A stretch of DNA of 9,010 nucleotides from assembly GCA_938028175.1 (NCBI GenBank), contig CALJAE010000053.1:1-9010 (forward strand), given 5' to 3'. Position 1 is the first letter of the stretch. Every line of letters starts with the position of its first letter. Source of the stretch: an uncultured Acidimicrobiales bacterium. Its GTDB lineage: Bacteria > Actinomycetota > Acidimicrobiia > Acidimicrobiales > SZUA-35. Shown here piece by piece: positions 1 through 6,538 of this stretch. The position numbers and the translations under genes were made by a program. The notes under the pieces were generated by a model. It worked only from the letters and a program-made list of their open reading frames with translations, searched no databases and was not told the DNA's origin.

Positions 1-71
1 CCTTCTGATGGGCCGCTTGACCTATCAAGCTTGTTGTCTTTTAGATTCTGGAAATTGAGCCCCCAATGGAC

Positions 72-84
72 TACGCTCACCCTC
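72..84 (+). promoter_or_regulatory. Predicted -10 box for leaderless transcript (85)
   Basis: TACGCT at 72-77 matches TANNNT and is followed by 7 nt before GTG 85. No Shine-Dalgarno sequence is visible. This is the geometry expected when transcription begins at or next to the start codon. I see no convincing -35 box. Confidence 0.4.
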
Positions 85-582
85 GTGACTGTTGCGACAT
101 GTGTAGCTCCGCCTGAGTTCAAAATCGGAAACCTCGATGGCACCGACTACAAGCTAAGAGACTGGCTTACCTCGTACCCTCTCATGCTTGTTGCAATAGA
201 CCCTTACACTGCTCAAAGCAGCTGGATCCTTGATACTGCGGTACGGATCTTCCGCCACTTCAGGCCAGCCGATATCAGAGTTGGCTGGATCTGCGTTGGA
301 GATGCAGCTGCGGCAAAGCAGTTTCTCGGGCCACTCGCAGATGAGTTCCTAACAATCGCTGATCCCGACGCTGAGTTCTGCAACGAACTCGGCCTTAAGA
401 CCCTACCTTCGCTTGTTCACATCCGAGTAGACGGCTTTACCCAGCACGTCGACGGCTGGGACCCTGAAGAATGGGCCAAGGTCACAGACTGGATAGCCAC
501 CATTGCAGCCTGGTCCAAGTTAAACCTGGGTGTGGGACCTGACCCTGTCGCCTATCCAGGCACAACATTGGCTGTAAAATAG
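85..582 (+). CDS. Thioredoxin/peroxiredoxin-fold protein without CxxC
   Basis: Predicted 165-residue cytosolic protein with no signal peptide or membrane segment. The N-terminus (VAPPEF, then NLDG at about residues 16-19) resembles the opening of AhpC/TSA and TlpA-like redoxins. The hydrophobic strand at about 33-38 is followed by DPYTAQSSW (39-47), where an active-site CxxC would normally lie. LPSL at 107-110 fits the cis-proline loop, and the GW pair near 124-125 falls in the last strand and helix. Cysteines are at 6, 70 and 99 only, so a classical dithiol mechanism is unlikely and the protein may be a binding or structural member of the fold. I chose the GTG at 85 because the redoxin-like N-terminus begins just after it and a TACGCT box lies 7 nt upstream. 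The frame stays open to the left edge, so a longer protein starting at TTG 31 or outside the window is possible. The fold is likely; the function is unknown. Confidence 0.72.
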   Translation: MTVATCVAPPEFKIGNLDGTDYKLRDWLTSYPLMLVAIDPYTAQSSWILDTAVRIFRHFRPADIRVGWICVGDAAAAKQFLGPLADEFLTIADPDAEFCNELGLKTLPSLVHIRVDGFTQHVDGWDPEEWAKVTDWIATIAAWSKLNLGVGPDPVAYPGTTLAVK

Positions 583-623
583 CGGCCTTAGAGGCAGAAA
601 TAGGGATTTTCGTGACTCCTGGA

Positions 624-635
624 TAGTCTCGGTTT
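624..635 (+). promoter_or_regulatory. Predicted -10 box for leaderless transcript (636)
   Basis: TAGTCT at 624-629 is separated by 6 nt from ATG 636. The 53-nt gap after the previous gene contains no purine-rich ribosome binding site near the start and no clear -35 element, which favours leaderless initiation. Confidence 0.45.
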
Positions 636-1661
636 ATGAGCGGTAACGGCGGGGACGAACTTAATGTAGATAAGACCCTTTTCGTTGTATCCGAAGAGCC
701 AGTTATCGAAGCTGAAGAGGCATTCATTGAGCCTGCCTTAAGCACAATAGACCAGCCAACCGAAGAAGAGCGGGTACCATTTGCTAGCGATTGGACCCCA
801 AGTAAACCAGCTCTACCTATGGCAGCTTACGCTGCGGTCGTATTCGGCGTAGCCGCTGGCTGCATAACCCTGGTGTTCACCCTGACAGGCGACAGCAACG
901 AGGCAGCTGCCTCGCCGGAGCAGGACGAAACGGTCGTCGCATCAGAAAGCGATGTATCTCCAGCTGCAGCTGTCACACGCTCTACTCCAGCATCAGAAAA
1001 TTCTGAAGCTCAAACCACTCGGGCGGCTGAGACCACTGCAACCGCAAGGCAAAGCAGATCGCTCAATACATCTACAGCACTAACAACAGTGCCCACAGGC
1101 GGACTTCAGATAATACGGCCTAACACCCCAGCCACTCCTACCCTGCCAATACCTTCTGAGATTTTGACAACTACAACGTTGACTCCCAGTGGTCGAGTCG
1201 TAGCCCCAACAACCACTAACCCAACGACTACACCTACAACTCAGCCCACCACCACTGAGAATGTGACTACTACCACGCTTGAAACAACAACGACAACTCA
1301 GCCAACTACCACTATCGAAACAACTACGACGACCACTGCGCCTACGACTACTATCCAACCAGAAACGCTTTCGCTACGTCGCACAGACTTACAGTTTCGC
1401 GACACTTTCCTAGTTGCGGTATACAACGTTGCCTCTGAAGAATTCTGCTTTTCTTCTTGGACCTACGACTTAAGAAGCCTTGACGGCGAACCAATACTCT
1501 CACGTTCACAAACCCTATCTACTAGCGAATGTGTTCGATGGCACGGAGTTCCAGTCGAGACGAGCAAACTCGACTCAGGCGAAACTTACGAACTAGATTT
1601 AACAGCAACTTCTGACGAAGGCAAAACGGCCATAATTGTGGACCAAGTCACGATTCCATAG
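636..1661 (+). CDS. Single-pass membrane protein with Thr-rich stalk
   Basis: A 341-residue protein of unrecognised family. Residues 1-60 are acidic and hydrophilic, and probably cytoplasmic. Residues 62-84 form one hydrophobic membrane helix (AAYAAVVFGVAAGCITLVF). Residues 85-175 are Ala/Ser/Thr/Glu-rich. Residues 178-239 are dominated by Thr with Pro, a stalk-like low-complexity linker. The last 100 residues (about 242-341) look globular and beta-rich, with two cysteines (271 and 299) that could form a disulfide outside the cell. The topology is inferred as N-in, C-out. The distal domain could be a small extracytoplasmic binding or adhesion module, but I cannot name it. The ATG at 636 is supported by a TAGTCT box 6 nt upstream. 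The stop is 23 nt before the downstream lipoprotein start, so co-transcription is possible. Thr-rich stalks of this kind are common in actinobacterial surface proteins and may be O-glycosylated, which is inference. Confidence 0.8.
   Translation: MSGNGGDELNVDKTLFVVSEEPVIEAEEAFIEPALSTIDQPTEEERVPFASDWTPSKPALPMAAYAAVVFGVAAGCITLVFTLTGDSNEAAASPEQDETVVASESDVSPAAAVTRSTPASENSEAQTTRAAETTATARQSRSLNTSTALTTVPTGGLQIIRPNTPATPTLPIPSEILTTTTLTPSGRVVAPTTTNPTTTPTTQPTTTENVTTTTLETTTTTQPTTTIETTTTTTAPTTTIQPETLSLRRTDLQFRDTFLVAVYNVASEEFCFSSWTYDLRSLDGEPILSRSQTLSTSECVRWHGVPVETSKLDSGETYELDLTATSDEGKTAIIVDQVTIP
1167..1352 (+). repeat. Thr-codon-rich low-complexity coding tract
   Basis: This tract encodes residues 178-239 of the membrane protein, mostly runs of Thr broken by Pro, Glu, Gln and Asn. 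All four ACN codons are mixed, so it is a protein-level low-complexity repeat, not a perfect DNA tandem array. Mixed synonymous codons suggest selection on the Thr-rich composition instead of recent slippage. Confidence 0.75.
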
Positions 1662-1670
1662 GCAAAGTGC

Positions 1671-1684
1671 TAGCCTTTGACCCG
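1671..1684 (+). promoter_or_regulatory. Predicted -10 box for leaderless transcript (1685)
   Basis: TAGCCT at 1671-1676 lies 8 nt before ATG 1685, with no ribosome binding site between them. The downstream start is independently fixed by a lipoprotein signal peptide, which makes this the cleanest example of the pattern in the window. Confidence 0.45.
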
Positions 1685-2737
1685 ATGAAGAAAATCACAC
1701 TATTTATACTCGCAGTAGCCGCTCTCTCTGCATGTGGCCAGACCTTAGCGAATGAGTCCACCTCTGTCGAGACCGCCGCAACAGTTAGCCTTGACGGAGA
1801 AGACCTTGAGTTCTCAGGGGCCGACGTCGAACAACTCAGTCTCGCAACCCTCGAGTTCCAAGCCGAGGCGACTGCCGCAACTGCTGGAGTCGAAGGTGAA
1901 ACTACCGAAACAGTTCCCACCGAGGCTGAACTAGCTGCCACTCGACCTACAGCACTGACACTTCAAATTTACTCAAGCATCATCAACCAGCTCTTCGATG
2001 ACGCTGGCCTTGAATTAGAGGGTGAGCTTCTAGAAACAGTTAATTCTCGTATTCAAGAAATCCAGTTCCAGACTGACACAGAGTTCGAAGAATTCATTAA
2101 CGATCCAAATGAATTTGTTCAAACCACTATCGGCCTCCAGCAACGACTTCTGGCTCTAGGCACAATCGAAGAGGTTTCAGATATCGAAGCGACTTGCATC
2201 AGCCACGTACTTAGAAGCTACACCCAAGAAGAACAAGCAGATCCAAATTTCGTTGAAGACGAAGCCGATCAGGAACGCTTTCAACAAGAAGCCGAAGAGG
2301 CTCGTCAAAGAATTATCGATGGTGAGCTATTCGAAGATGTAGCACAAGAAATATCAGTCGACACAGTAAGTGCAGCGAACGGTGGTGCACTCGGCTGTAT
2401 CCCTACTGACCAAGTCTCAACGACGTTGGTTCCAGAGTTCGCCGAAGTGGCACTAGCTTCTGAAATTGGAGAAATATCAGAAGTATTTGAAAGCCAGTTT
2501 GGATTCCACTTCCTTGTAGTTAACGAAGATGAAGAAGGTATCGCTGAACTACAAGCTGCTGAAGCTGACAATATCGTCTCTATGCGACTCCAAACAGTTC
2601 TCCAGGGTGCCACTGTAGAAGTAGACGAAAGTATTGGAACTTGGAATCCTCAGACCCTACAGGTTGACCCTCCAGTACAGGAAGCTCCACCCCTAGAGTT
2701 TGAAGACAACACTGCACCTCCAGCACTAGAAGAGTGA
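1685..2737 (+). CDS. Parvulin-type peptidyl-prolyl isomerase lipoprotein (SurA/PrsA-like)
   Basis: A 350-residue predicted lipoprotein foldase that would catalyse cis/trans isomerisation of Xaa-Pro bonds in exported proteins on the outer face of the membrane. Residues 1-17 are a lipoprotein signal: MKK, a hydrophobic core, then lipobox LSAC with Cys17 as the lipidation site. Residues 90-165 are helical and resemble the SurA/PrsA chaperone region. The parvulin domain spans about 171-281, with CISHVL (171-176), a helix ending in a DGELFEDVA-type motif (212-220), the SxD segment near 224-226, GGALG (233-237), the VPEF segment (249-252) and FGFHFLVV (272-279). His174 and His275 sit where parvulin active-site histidines are expected. 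The protein is very Glu/Asp-rich and ends in a Pro/Glu-rich tail. I chose ATG 1685 over the in-frame GTG at 1667 because the signal peptide begins there. Its stop overlaps the mazG start, implying translational coupling. The family call is confident; clients are unknown. Confidence 0.9.
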   Translation: MKKITLFILAVAALSACGQTLANESTSVETAATVSLDGEDLEFSGADVEQLSLATLEFQAEATAATAGVEGETTETVPTEAELAATRPTALTLQIYSSIINQLFDDAGLELEGELLETVNSRIQEIQFQTDTEFEEFINDPNEFVQTTIGLQQRLLALGTIEEVSDIEATCISHVLRSYTQEEQADPNFVEDEADQERFQQEAEEARQRIIDGELFEDVAQEISVDTVSAANGGALGCIPTDQVSTTLVPEFAEVALASEIGEISEVFESQFGFHFLVVNEDEEGIAELQAAEADNIVSMRLQTVLQGATVEVDESIGTWNPQTLQVDPPVQEAPPLEFEDNTAPPALEE

Positions 2738-3762
2738 GCATAAGAATATGTGGTTTGGGTCCTGCCGGACCCGAGCTGATCTCATCTCAAACTCAACAAA
2801 TCATCGAACAAGCTGGCCGTCTTTACGTTCGCACGACGCATCACCCAGCTGTGGAATCGCTCGAATTTCACGGTTCGTTCGATTCTCTTTACGAGTCGAA
2901 TGATTCGTATGAAGAAACTTATACCCAAATTGCAGAAACTCTTCTAAATGAAGGAGCCTCACAGGACATTGTTTATGCCACGCCGGGATCGCCGCTCATT
3001 CTAGAAGATGTAGTGACAATCCTGAGAGAACAAGACACTGTTGATGTTGAAATCTACCCCGCTCTCAGCTTCCTAGATCTTTGTTGGGATCGACTTAACA
3101 TAGACCCAGTCAAGAGCTCAGTCTCTCTCACTAAGATTGAAGACTTCGAAGCAAACAACTTCAGTTCAACACCAATTCTTGTAACTCAAATTTACAACAT
3201 TGATATGGCATCCAAGTTGAAACTCTCTTATGCCGATGACTTCGAAGTTGTTGTTCTGAAAGACCTTGGTTCGCCTACCGAGGAAGTGTCACGAATAAAT
3301 ATCAGCCAGCTTGATCGGATAGAGCCGACGAATCGCACATCGGTTTACATCCCTGTGCCTGGTCTAAGCGAGGCAACCGAAATGTCTGACCTTGTGCAAA
3401 TCATTTCTCGTCTTAGAAGAGAGTGTGCGTGGGATGCGAAGCAAACTCACGAGTCACTAATAAAGCACCTCGAAGAAGAGTCTGTCGAAGTGATTCAAGC
3501 AATTGAAGAGAGAAATGGCAGTGCAAAGGGCTACAGCGACTTCGAAGAAGAACTCGGGGACCTGCTGTTACAGGTTCTTTTGCACGCAGAAATAGCTTCT
3601 GAAGGCGATTTCTTTGATTTCAACGATGTAGTGGCGACACTTCACGCCAAGATGATCCGGCGTCACCCCCATGTATTCGGGGATTCTACTGCTTCTACCC
3701 TTGAAGAGCTGGAAGAGCAGTGGGCGGCAATAAAAGAGTCAGAAAAGCGCAAAAACAGCTAA
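2734..3762 (+). CDS. mazG: MazG nucleotide pyrophosphohydrolase fused to tetrapyrrole-methylase-like domain
   Basis: A 342-residue protein of the YabN/MazG type. MazG domains hydrolyse (d)NTPs to monophosphate and pyrophosphate and are linked to removal of aberrant nucleotides. Residues 1-210 resemble the SAM-dependent tetrapyrrole methylase fold: GLGPAGPEL (7-15), LYVRTTHHP (30-38), YATPGSPL (81-88) and SFLDLCWDRLNIDP (112-125). Its substrate in this family is unclear. The MazG domain covers about 225-342: CAWDAKQTHESL (231-242), the EExxE metal motif (E248, E249, E252), ELGD (E273, D276) and RRHPHVFGD (309-317). Only one MazG copy is present, whereas E. coli MazG and B. subtilis YabN carry two; a short single-copy form of about 325 residues is known in mycobacteria. 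The GTG start overlaps the previous TGA (GTGA), so translation is probably coupled to the isomerase gene. All metal-binding residues are visible, so activity is expected. Confidence 0.92.
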   Translation: MSIRICGLGPAGPELISSQTQQIIEQAGRLYVRTTHHPAVESLEFHGSFDSLYESNDSYEETYTQIAETLLNEGASQDIVYATPGSPLILEDVVTILREQDTVDVEIYPALSFLDLCWDRLNIDPVKSSVSLTKIEDFEANNFSSTPILVTQIYNIDMASKLKLSYADDFEVVVLKDLGSPTEEVSRINISQLDRIEPTNRTSVYIPVPGLSEATEMSDLVQIISRLRRECAWDAKQTHESLIKHLEEESVEVIQAIEERNGSAKGYSDFEEELGDLLLQVLLHAEIASEGDFFDFNDVVATLHAKMIRRHPHVFGDSTASTLEELEEQWAAIKESEKRKNS

Positions 3763-3791
3763 TCTGTTTCCCGAATCCGCCGACTCTAGTC

Positions 3792-3797
3792 AGGTGG
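3792..3797 (+). promoter_or_regulatory. Shine-Dalgarno-like AGGTGG deciding a start
   Basis: AGGTGG differs from AGGAGG at one position and lies 8 nt before GTG 3806. Because this box contains the upstream in-frame GTG at 3794, it favours initiation at 3806. Confidence 0.45.
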
Positions 3798-3805
3798 AAT
3801 CAACT

Positions 3806-5104
3806 GTGATTGAAACAGAGAGTCAGTGGGTTAACTCTGAACCTCTGGATATAGAAAACTTAGGCACCGACGCTTTGGTTGTAATGTTCTCTGCTGGGTG
3901 TGCGCTTTCACACTCCAGGATCCGTCAACTAAAGCACGTTCGCAACAGCTTCAACTCACGCATTCCAATAATACTGATTCACGTACCACGCTTCGATTAC
4001 GAACAGTCAGTCGAAACTGTCAGGAAGACAGTTGAGGGCCTAAGAGTAGATTTCCCAACTCTCCACGATCCTAATCTTGAAATGTGGAAGCGCTTCGACG
4101 CCCAAACCATTCCATCGGTATCACTACTTCAGTCCTCTGGCGAACTAGTGAGCGGTGAAAACGGAACTCTATCTGCACAACAATTCCAAGAAGTTTTCAA
4201 GTCAGAAGTTGAAACGCAGCCAGCAGAAGTAAAGGCTGACTCTCCGAACACTTCGAAAGACTTTGTTTTCCCAACTCATCTCGCTAAGAGTGCAGATGGA
4301 TTCCTCGCCATATCTGACCCTGGTAGTCGCCTCATTATGGTGGCAAAACACACTCTAGGTTCTGAGAACGCTGAGGTAATTGGTTACATTGATGAGCTAC
4401 TACGCCCAGGCGATGTCGCCTTCACTGTGAGCGGAACTCTACTAGCCACAGATGCAGACCGTGGAAGTGTTCATGAATACAACATAGACACTGGCAAGTC
4501 TCGCATGCTTGCTAAGGACCTCCGATCACCTAGTGGCCTCGCTTTCGATGACGATGGAAGCCTCTTTATTAGTGACGCTGCAGCTAACACTATCTATAGA
4601 ATCGCCGCAGGTTCGGAGTCTGTAGATCGATTCCAACAAGTTGCCGGGACGGGTGAATTCGGATCGGTTGATGGATCTTCTACAGCCGCAGCCCTAGCCC
4701 AACCAAACGGCATGGCAAGAACTGACTACGGACTATACTTCTGCGAAAGTTCATCCAGCAGGATTCGAACCCTAACCGATGCTGGAAATGTCGTGACCAA
4801 AACCGGTAGACAAGGCTTCTCTTGGGGATTCTCAGATGGAACTGGCCCTAACGCACTGCTACAACGTCCTACAGATATTGGCGCTCTCTCTGATGGTCGT
4901 TTGGTAGTTACAGACACCGGAAACTCAGCGCTTCGCATTTTCGACGATGGAGAACTTTCAACAATTGCAATAGAAGGTCTTTCACAGCCACAAGGCCTAT
5001 TCATAGAATCCGATGACACAATCCTGGTAGCTGATACTGCTAACAGTCGCATTGTGAGCATTACCCCTGATTTCCACAATGCTTTTGAGTTGATCTTTGA
5101 ATAG
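3806..5104 (+). CDS. Thioredoxin-like / NHL-repeat beta-propeller protein (NHLRC2-like)
   Basis: A 432-residue cytosolic protein with no signal peptide or membrane helix. The thioredoxin-like N-terminal domain covers about residues 1-130, with a WVNSEPLDIENL opening at 8-19, an FSAGCALSHSRIR active-site region, and IPS with cis-Pro at about 103. Family members usually carry CxxC there; this one reads C32-A-L-S35, a single-cysteine CxxS form. A loop of about 20 residues leads to NHL-type repeats, each with a P-x-x-[IL] turn, D/G loop and I-S-D or V-x-D-T strand. They lie near 155-180, 199-227, 239-266, 298-323, 353-379 and 393-419, consistent with a six-bladed propeller. The architecture matches NHLRC2-like proteins, whose bacterial role is poorly defined. 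The fold suggests a binding scaffold, possibly redox-linked. GTG 3806 is preferred because AGGTGG lies 8 nt upstream; the in-frame GTG at 3794 would add four residues. It follows mazG by 43 nt and may be read from the same transcript. Confidence 0.85.
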   Translation: MIETESQWVNSEPLDIENLGTDALVVMFSAGCALSHSRIRQLKHVRNSFNSRIPIILIHVPRFDYEQSVETVRKTVEGLRVDFPTLHDPNLEMWKRFDAQTIPSVSLLQSSGELVSGENGTLSAQQFQEVFKSEVETQPAEVKADSPNTSKDFVFPTHLAKSADGFLAISDPGSRLIMVAKHTLGSENAEVIGYIDELLRPGDVAFTVSGTLLATDADRGSVHEYNIDTGKSRMLAKDLRSPSGLAFDDDGSLFISDAAANTIYRIAAGSESVDRFQQVAGTGEFGSVDGSSTAAALAQPNGMARTDYGLYFCESSSSRIRTLTDAGNVVTKTGRQGFSWGFSDGTGPNALLQRPTDIGALSDGRLVVTDTGNSALRIFDDGELSTIAIEGLSQPQGLFIESDDTILVADTANSRIVSITPDFHNAFELIFE

Positions 5105-5130
5105 TGGCAACAACTAGCCAATCGGTGGGT

Positions 5131-5143
5131 TAAATTAGGACTC
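5131..5143 (+). promoter_or_regulatory. Predicted -10 box for leaderless transcript (otsA)
   Basis: TAAATT at 5131-5136 lies 7 nt before GTG 5144. An AGGA at 5137-5140 is only 3 nt from the start, too close for a typical ribosome binding site, so leaderless initiation is the simpler reading. No clear -35 box was found. Confidence 0.45.
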
Positions 5144-6538
5144 GTGAAACTACACGACCTAATAGTGGCTGCAAATAGGCTTCCGATACGCCAAACTCTT
5201 GATTCAGATGGCAATCTCATTTGGTCTACCAGCCCTGGCGGCCTAGCTTCTGCGTTGACTCCGGTAATGCAAAAAGCTGACAGTGTGGTCTGGGTTGGAT
5301 GGCCGGGCAGCAATGCAGAGAAAGGTCTAGAGCGCTTTTCCTCCGATGGAATCGACCTGATACCTGTCAACATGTCGGCTCAAGAAATCGAAGCCCACTA
5401 CGAGGGTATGTCTAATGGAACGCTATGGCCTCTCTATCATGACAAGGTCATTAACGCTGTCTTCCATCGCCGCTGGTTTGACGCCTACAAAAAAATTAAC
5501 GAAAGGTTCGCTCACGCTATCGCGCCAGTAGTTTCTGAGGATTCAACCATCTGGATTAACGACTATCAATTACAGCTAGTCCCAAAGATGATTCGGGCCG
5601 AGAAGAGTCAAGCCCGAATCGGATTCTTTTTACATACACCATTTCCTCCACCAGAACTATTTAAACAGCTACCTTGGCGAGAAGAGATCATTCGGGGGCT
5701 GCTGGGCTGCAATCTAATTGGCATGCAAACACCAAATGATGCCGATAACTTCTACCTCACGGTTGAAGATCTAGGGCTTGGTCATATCGAAGGCTCTGTT
5801 CTCCACCACGCCAAGGGCACAACCGAAATCAATGCCTTCCCAATCGGAATCGATTTCGAAACCTATGCACAAGGTGGCCAAAGTGCCGAAACTGCTGCAA
5901 GAGCAACTCAGATCCGAGACTTGTTAGGCAATCCTAAAACTGTGATTCTTGGAGTCGACCGCCTCGACTACACCAAGGGTATAGAGACCCGCATGAGGGC
6001 CTACAAAGAGCTACTAGAAGACTCAAGACTTGATCCGAGCAGCGTTGCTTTGATCCAAGTTGCTACCCCCAGCCGCAACAATGTCAGAGCCTATGAGCGC
6101 ATTCGTTCTGAGGTTGAACAAGCTGTTGGAAATATCAACGGCCGCTTTGCGGAGTTGGGTCGTTTACCAATTCACTACCTCGGCCAGGATCAGAACTTTG
6201 AAGAGCTACTAGGCCTTTATCGAGCTTCTGACATCATGTTGGTCACGCCATATAAAGATGGAATGAACCTCGTGGCCATGGAGTATGCAGCCACACGATA
6301 CGACAATACGGGATCGCTGATACTTAGTGAATTTGCGGGCGCTGCCCACGTCTGCGATGGCGCCCTAAAGGTAAACCCATATGCCATCGACGAACTGAAA
6401 GAAGCTATCTTGACAGCAGTGAAGATGCCTCAGGAAGCTCAAGCCCGACGCATGGAGATCTTAAGAAATTCAGTCAAAAATAATGATGTGAACCAATGGG
6501 CTGAAGCCTTTGTAGGTGCACTCAGTAAAGCTGATTAA
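5144..6538 (+). CDS. otsA: Alpha,alpha-trehalose-phosphate synthase (UDP/ADP-glucose type)
   Basis: A 464-residue GT20 glycosyltransferase that joins glucose from a nucleotide sugar to glucose-6-phosphate, giving trehalose-6-phosphate, the first committed step of the OtsAB route to trehalose. The length is normal for OtsA, with no fused phosphatase. Family landmarks in order are ANRLPI (10-15, Arg12), SPGGL (30-34), VGWPG (51-55, Trp53), Tyr86 and WPLYHD (95-100), NDYQ (139-142, Asp140), FFLHTPFPPPE (161-171, His164), PIGID (233-237), RLDYTKG (273-279, Arg273 and Lys278), GRFAELGRLP (333-342) and DGMNLVAMEY (372-381, Asp372 and Glu380). Nearly all expected catalytic and sugar-nucleotide residues are present, so activity is likely. 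The usual HDYH motif reads NDYQ here. No otsB is in the window. It is 39 nt after the NHL gene, and its last 17 nt overlap aroA on the opposite strand. The trehalose product is typically a compatible solute or, in many actinobacteria, a glycolipid precursor. Confidence 0.96.
   Translation: MKLHDLIVAANRLPIRQTLDSDGNLIWSTSPGGLASALTPVMQKADSVVWVGWPGSNAEKGLERFSSDGIDLIPVNMSAQEIEAHYEGMSNGTLWPLYHDKVINAVFHRRWFDAYKKINERFAHAIAPVVSEDSTIWINDYQLQLVPKMIRAEKSQARIGFFLHTPFPPPELFKQLPWREEIIRGLLGCNLIGMQTPNDADNFYLTVEDLGLGHIEGSVLHHAKGTTEINAFPIGIDFETYAQGGQSAETAARATQIRDLLGNPKTVILGVDRLDYTKGIETRMRAYKELLEDSRLDPSSVALIQVATPSRNNVRAYERIRSEVEQAVGNINGRFAELGRLPIHYLGQDQNFEELLGLYRASDIMLVTPYKDGMNLVAMEYAATRYDNTGSLILSEFAGAAHVCDGALKVNPYAIDELKEAILTAVKMPQEAQARRMEILRNSVKNNDVNQWAEAFVGALSKAD

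Noticed and set aside
1..80. Possible ends of neighbouring genes at the left edge: a plus-strand frame stopping at 56-58 and a minus-strand frame open from GTG 80 to the edge
   Set aside because: Both are under 30 codons in view, with no recognisable motif or ribosome binding site, so neither can be supported.
31..84. In-frame extension of the first gene to TTG 31 or to the left edge
   Set aside because: The added residues do not resemble the redoxin N-terminus. GTG 85 has a TANNNT box at 7 nt and directly precedes the recognisable domain. It cannot be fully excluded because the frame is open.
583..600. Short GCCT/AGGC hairpin after the first gene as a terminator
   Set aside because: The stem is only 4 bp and no U-tract follows.
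1167..1352. ACN-rich tract as a CRISPR array or DNA tandem repeat
   Set aside because: It has no constant repeat and spacer units, and its periodicity is that of Thr codons with mixed third bases inside an intact gene.
1667..1684. GTG 1667 as the isomerase start
   Set aside because: It would put six extra residues before a canonical lipoprotein signal and would place the start upstream of the likely -10 box.
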